Of a stretch of 64,000 nucleotides of DNA, positions 61,781-64,000 are shown piece after piece (the stretch's first letter is position 1; each line of letters opens with the position of its first letter). Both the position numbers and the translations under genes were made by a program. Location: assembly GCF_000349845.1 (NCBI RefSeq), contig NC_020829.1, positions 3,231,001 through 3,295,000 on the forward strand, written 5' to 3'. The stretch is from Pseudomonas sp. ATCC 13867. Its GTDB lineage: Bacteria; Pseudomonadota; Gammaproteobacteria; Pseudomonadales; Pseudomonadaceae. The notes beneath the pieces were generated by a model. It was given only the letters and a program-made list of their open reading frames with translations, did not search any database and was not told the origin of the DNA.

Positions 61781-62815
61781 ATGAGTCCTCTCGCTTCCTC
61801 CGTGTCCAACGCCTTCTATGCACCGACGCTGCTGCCGGCGATGGAAGAGTTGCTGTCCCGCGGTGTCGCTGGAGAGGAACTGGAGGCCTGTTTTCGCCGG
61901 ACCTTGCTGGAGCTGCGCATGCCGCTGGTGCGTGTGCCGCTCTTCCTCTCGCGGCGATTCTGGGACCTGGCCGAAGCGGCCAGCGGCGACGCCGCCATCG
62001 GACTGTTCGCCGGCAAGCGCTTCGTCTCCACCCTGACCAACGGGCTGACCTATCTGTTCGATGTCGCGCCGACCCTGGAGTCGGCCTGCACTTATTTCGC
62101 CGAGTACTTCCCTTACTTCAACGGCTCGCTGCGTGCCGAGTTGCGCGCGCAGGGCGACAGCATCGCGCTGGTGCTGTCCGAGCGCGGAGCCCTGCTGTCC
62201 GGCCGGCAGAGTCGCGAGTACACGGTGGTCGGCGTCTGCAGCCTGCTGAGGCGCAAACTGTTGGCCAGCGGCATCCTCCAGGACCCGCTGCTGGGCATCG
62301 ATCTCCCCGGCAGCGGGCCTTCGGACCCCGCGCCGTACACGCAGGCGTTGCGCACACCGGTGCACTGGCGCGCGCATGACACCGACGTCGTCATACGGCT
62401 GCGGCCGGAGGTCTACCGCCGCCCCTTGTCGCCCCCCAACCCGGAGCTGGAAGCAACCCTGGTCGGGATAGTGGAACAAGCGCGCGGGCAGACGCAGAGA
62501 ACCCTGCTGGACGAGGCCGCCGACTACATCGCGTGGTCCATGCCGCAGGGCGCCAGCTTCCAGTCCTTCTGCGAAACGCACCATCTGACCGAGCGCACCG
62601 CCGCGCGGCGGCTGCTGGGACATGGCTGGCGCTACAGCGAACTGCTCGACGAACAGCGCCGCTACAGGGCGATGGACCTGCTGGAAAACCCTGCGCTGTC
62701 ATTGGCGGAGATAACCGACCAGCTCGGCTATGGCGACCTGCAGAGTTTCTCCCGGGCGTTCACCCGCTGGTATGGCACCAGCCCTGGCGCCTGGCGCAAC
62801 GCCCTGCCGCGCTGA
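61781..62815 (+). CDS. AraC-family regulator with Arabinose_bd-type domain
   Basis: Regulator of 344 aa. The ligand domain covers residues ~20-210 and the HTH pair ~240-340 (ITDQLGYGDLQSFSRAFTRWYGTSPGAWRN). It is the second OruR-like protein in this end of the window; its target is unknown. Confidence 0.83.
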   Translation: MSPLASSVSNAFYAPTLLPAMEELLSRGVAGEELEACFRRTLLELRMPLVRVPLFLSRRFWDLAEAASGDAAIGLFAGKRFVSTLTNGLTYLFDVAPTLESACTYFAEYFPYFNGSLRAELRAQGDSIALVLSERGALLSGRQSREYTVVGVCSLLRRKLLASGILQDPLLGIDLPGSGPSDPAPYTQALRTPVHWRAHDTDVVIRLRPEVYRRPLSPPNPELEATLVGIVEQARGQTQRTLLDEAADYIAWSMPQGASFQSFCETHHLTERTAARRLLGHGWRYSELLDEQRRYRAMDLLENPALSLAEITDQLGYGDLQSFSRAFTRWYGTSPGAWRNALPR

Positions 62816-62948
62816 GGCAGCCATCCCGGCCTGGCGCGGACGCTCGATCCCCTCTTCACCCACTCGGCTCGACCTGAGGCGAACGGCCGTCGGACCGGGC
62901 ACTCGCCGATTCCCGCAATGGCGCCACGCCGTACACGGGTCGGCTTGC

Positions 62949-62974
62949 AAATTACATTAGCGCTAATGTAATTT
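62949..62974. promoter_or_regulatory. Perfect 26-bp palindrome upstream of marR-type gene
   Basis: Bases 62949-62974 form a perfect palindrome with the core TTAGCGCTAA and AAATTACA arms, in an AT-rich patch 25 bases before the MarR start. Both the symmetry and the core are typical of MarR-family operators, so autoregulation is likely. Confidence 0.75.
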
Positions 62975-62998
62975 ACTACCAGCGGTTGGAGACGCACG

Positions 62999-63490
62999 AT
63001 GAACAGAAAGAACGAACCCGGGCTGGGCGAGCTGCTGCGCTATGTGTCAGAGCTGGTGGAGCTCGGCGCCGAAGAGCGTTACCAGCAGATGGGCCTGAAC
63101 TATCGAGCGCGCTATACCCCGGTGCTGCGCGCCATCCGGTCGGGCGCGCAAACGGTCACCGAAATCACCGCCCGCACCCACCTGACCCAGGGCGCCATCA
63201 GCCAGACCGTCGGCCAGATGGAAGCTGACGGCGTCATTTCCCGACAGCGTGGCGACGATGGCCGCAAGAGCGTCATCCAGCTGACGCCCGCCGGAAAGCG
63301 CTTGGTGAGCACACTCAACTCGCACTGGGCCGCGACCTTCGAAGCCATCGAGCAGCTCGAAAACGAGATCGGCCACCCATTGCGCCGCGTACTTGAAGAC
63401 ACAGCGAAAGCCCTCGAAAGGCAGGGCTTCTCGCAGCGCCTGAGCAACGTCATACACGGCCTCGACGCGGGAGTCCCAAGCCATGAATAG
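62999..63490 (+). CDS. MarR-family regulator
   Basis: Winged-HTH regulator of 163 aa. The recognition region is TEITARTHLTQGAISQTVGQMEADGVISRQRGDDGRKSVIQLTPAG, where the DxR wing motif is DDGRKS. The gene overlaps the methyltransferase gene by eight bases, so the two form an operon behind the 26-bp palindrome. Confidence 0.87.
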   Translation: MNRKNEPGLGELLRYVSELVELGAEERYQQMGLNYRARYTPVLRAIRSGAQTVTEITARTHLTQGAISQTVGQMEADGVISRQRGDDGRKSVIQLTPAGKRLVSTLNSHWAATFEAIEQLENEIGHPLRRVLEDTAKALERQGFSQRLSNVIHGLDAGVPSHE

Positions 63491-64000
63491 TCCGGACATG
63501 AAATTGAGGAACTGGTTCGACCAGGGCGGACAGGCCTACGCGCGCTTCCGCCCCGAATACCCGGCGGAACTCGCGGCCTATCTGGCCTCGCTGGCTCCCG
63601 ACCGGCTGCTCGCGGTCGACGTCGGCTGCGGCAGCGGCCAACTGACCCGCCAACTGGCCGAACACTTCAGCGCGGTGGTCGGGTTCGATCCCAGCCTGGA
63701 TCAGATCACCCACACGGCGCCACGGGAAAACATCAGCTACGGCTGCGCCCAGGCGGAAGACCTTCCCCTGCTCAGCCGCAGCGCCAGCCTGATCACCGCC
63801 GCGCAGGCCGCGCACTGGTTCGACCTGCCCAGGTTCTACGCCGAAGTGCGCCGGGTGGCGAAACCCCATGCGATCCTCGCGCTGATCAGTTATGCCGTAC
63901 TGCGCCTGGAAGGCGCGCTGGGCGCTCGCTTCGAGCCATTCTACTGGCAGGAGATCGGCCCTTACTGGCCTGCCGAACGCGCGCTGGTGGACAGCGGCTA
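63483..64000 (+). CDS. SAM-dependent methyltransferase, class I (cut by window end)
   Basis: First 172 residues of a class I methyltransferase. Motif I is AVDVGCGSGQLTRQLAEHFSAVVGFDPS (about residues 43-70). The methyltransferase_11-type AEDLPLLSRSASLITAAQAAHWFDLPRFYAEVRRVAKP follows. It begins inside the end of the MarR gene; ATGs at 63483 and 63498 are both in frame. The C-terminus lies beyond the window. The substrate is unknown. Confidence 0.82.
   Translation, partial: MNSPDMKLRNWFDQGGQAYARFRPEYPAELAAYLASLAPDRLLAVDVGCGSGQLTRQLAEHFSAVVGFDPSLDQITHTAPRENISYGCAQAEDLPLLSRSASLITAAQAAHWFDLPRFYAEVRRVAKPHAILALISYAVLRLEGALGARFEPFYWQEIGPYWPAERALVDSG

Noticed and set aside
1..64000. CRISPR array, integrase, transposase, tRNA or rRNA genes
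   Set aside because: No regularly spaced repeats, no recombinase or transposase motifs, and no tRNA-like T-arm with a matching acceptor stem were seen when reading both strands by eye.

Overview
The window looks like chromosome of a Pseudomonas, probably close to the P. aeruginosa group. It is GC-rich with strong G/C third-position codon bias and uses GGAG-type ribosome binding sites. It carries recognisable Pseudomonas loci: nfxB-mexC-mexD-oprJ, an orphan cbb3 oxidase subunit, a class C beta-lactamase, and a PpiC isomerase of the kind that ends nar operons. The genus call rests on remembered protein similarity, not on a search. No tRNA, rRNA, integrase, transposase or CRISPR array was seen.

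Layout. 1-9 kb: PpiC isomerase, an EamA exporter with a LysR gene, a GIY-YIG protein, a small helical protein, orphan ccoN-ccoQ behind an Anr-like box, an HPP-CBS membrane protein, LysR, GNAT and NTF2-like genes. 9-14.5 kb: LysR/SDR/tautomerase, an MFS transporter, an autotransporter relic and a SulP transporter. 14.7-21.2 kb: nfxB divergent from mexCD-oprJ across a perfect 20-bp palindrome. 21.2-30 kb: two mgtC paralogues, a cupin, an RlmN-like methyltransferase, ampC, a GlxA-type regulator facing a hydrolase, LysR and DinB, with REP-like repeats between genes.

30.2-40.2 kb is a compact catabolic island. A seven-gene reverse operon encodes a Rieske oxygenase, a glyoxalase I-like protein, a Rieske ferredoxin, an unknown 207-aa protein, an AllG-like (DUF1116) protein, an amidase and a flavin reductase. 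It faces a GcvA-type LysR gene, an NAD-dependent epimerase and an MFS transporter. The gene set suggests uptake, oxygenation and C-N bond cleavage of a nitrogen-containing compound. I know of no described pathway with this combination, and it is the best candidate here for an undescribed system.

40.5-52.4 kb: GNAT and AraC genes, a fatty-acid hydroxylase family protein, an MFS transporter, then a phosphonate block. That block holds LysR, phnD-phnC-phnE, an iron-type alcohol dehydrogenase, an organophosphate-antiporter-like MFS, a second related LysR, and phnX (phosphonatase). No transaminase (phnW) is visible, which suggests entry through an alcohol such as 2-hydroxyethylphosphonate. A small relic of a second copy of the transporter lies just after phnX. 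52.4-64 kb: two DUF1254 proteins, DUF1329 and DUF1302 envelope proteins with an AraC regulator, several LysR/AraC regulators, and a MarR gene with a perfect 26-bp palindrome upstream, followed by a methyltransferase cut by the window end.
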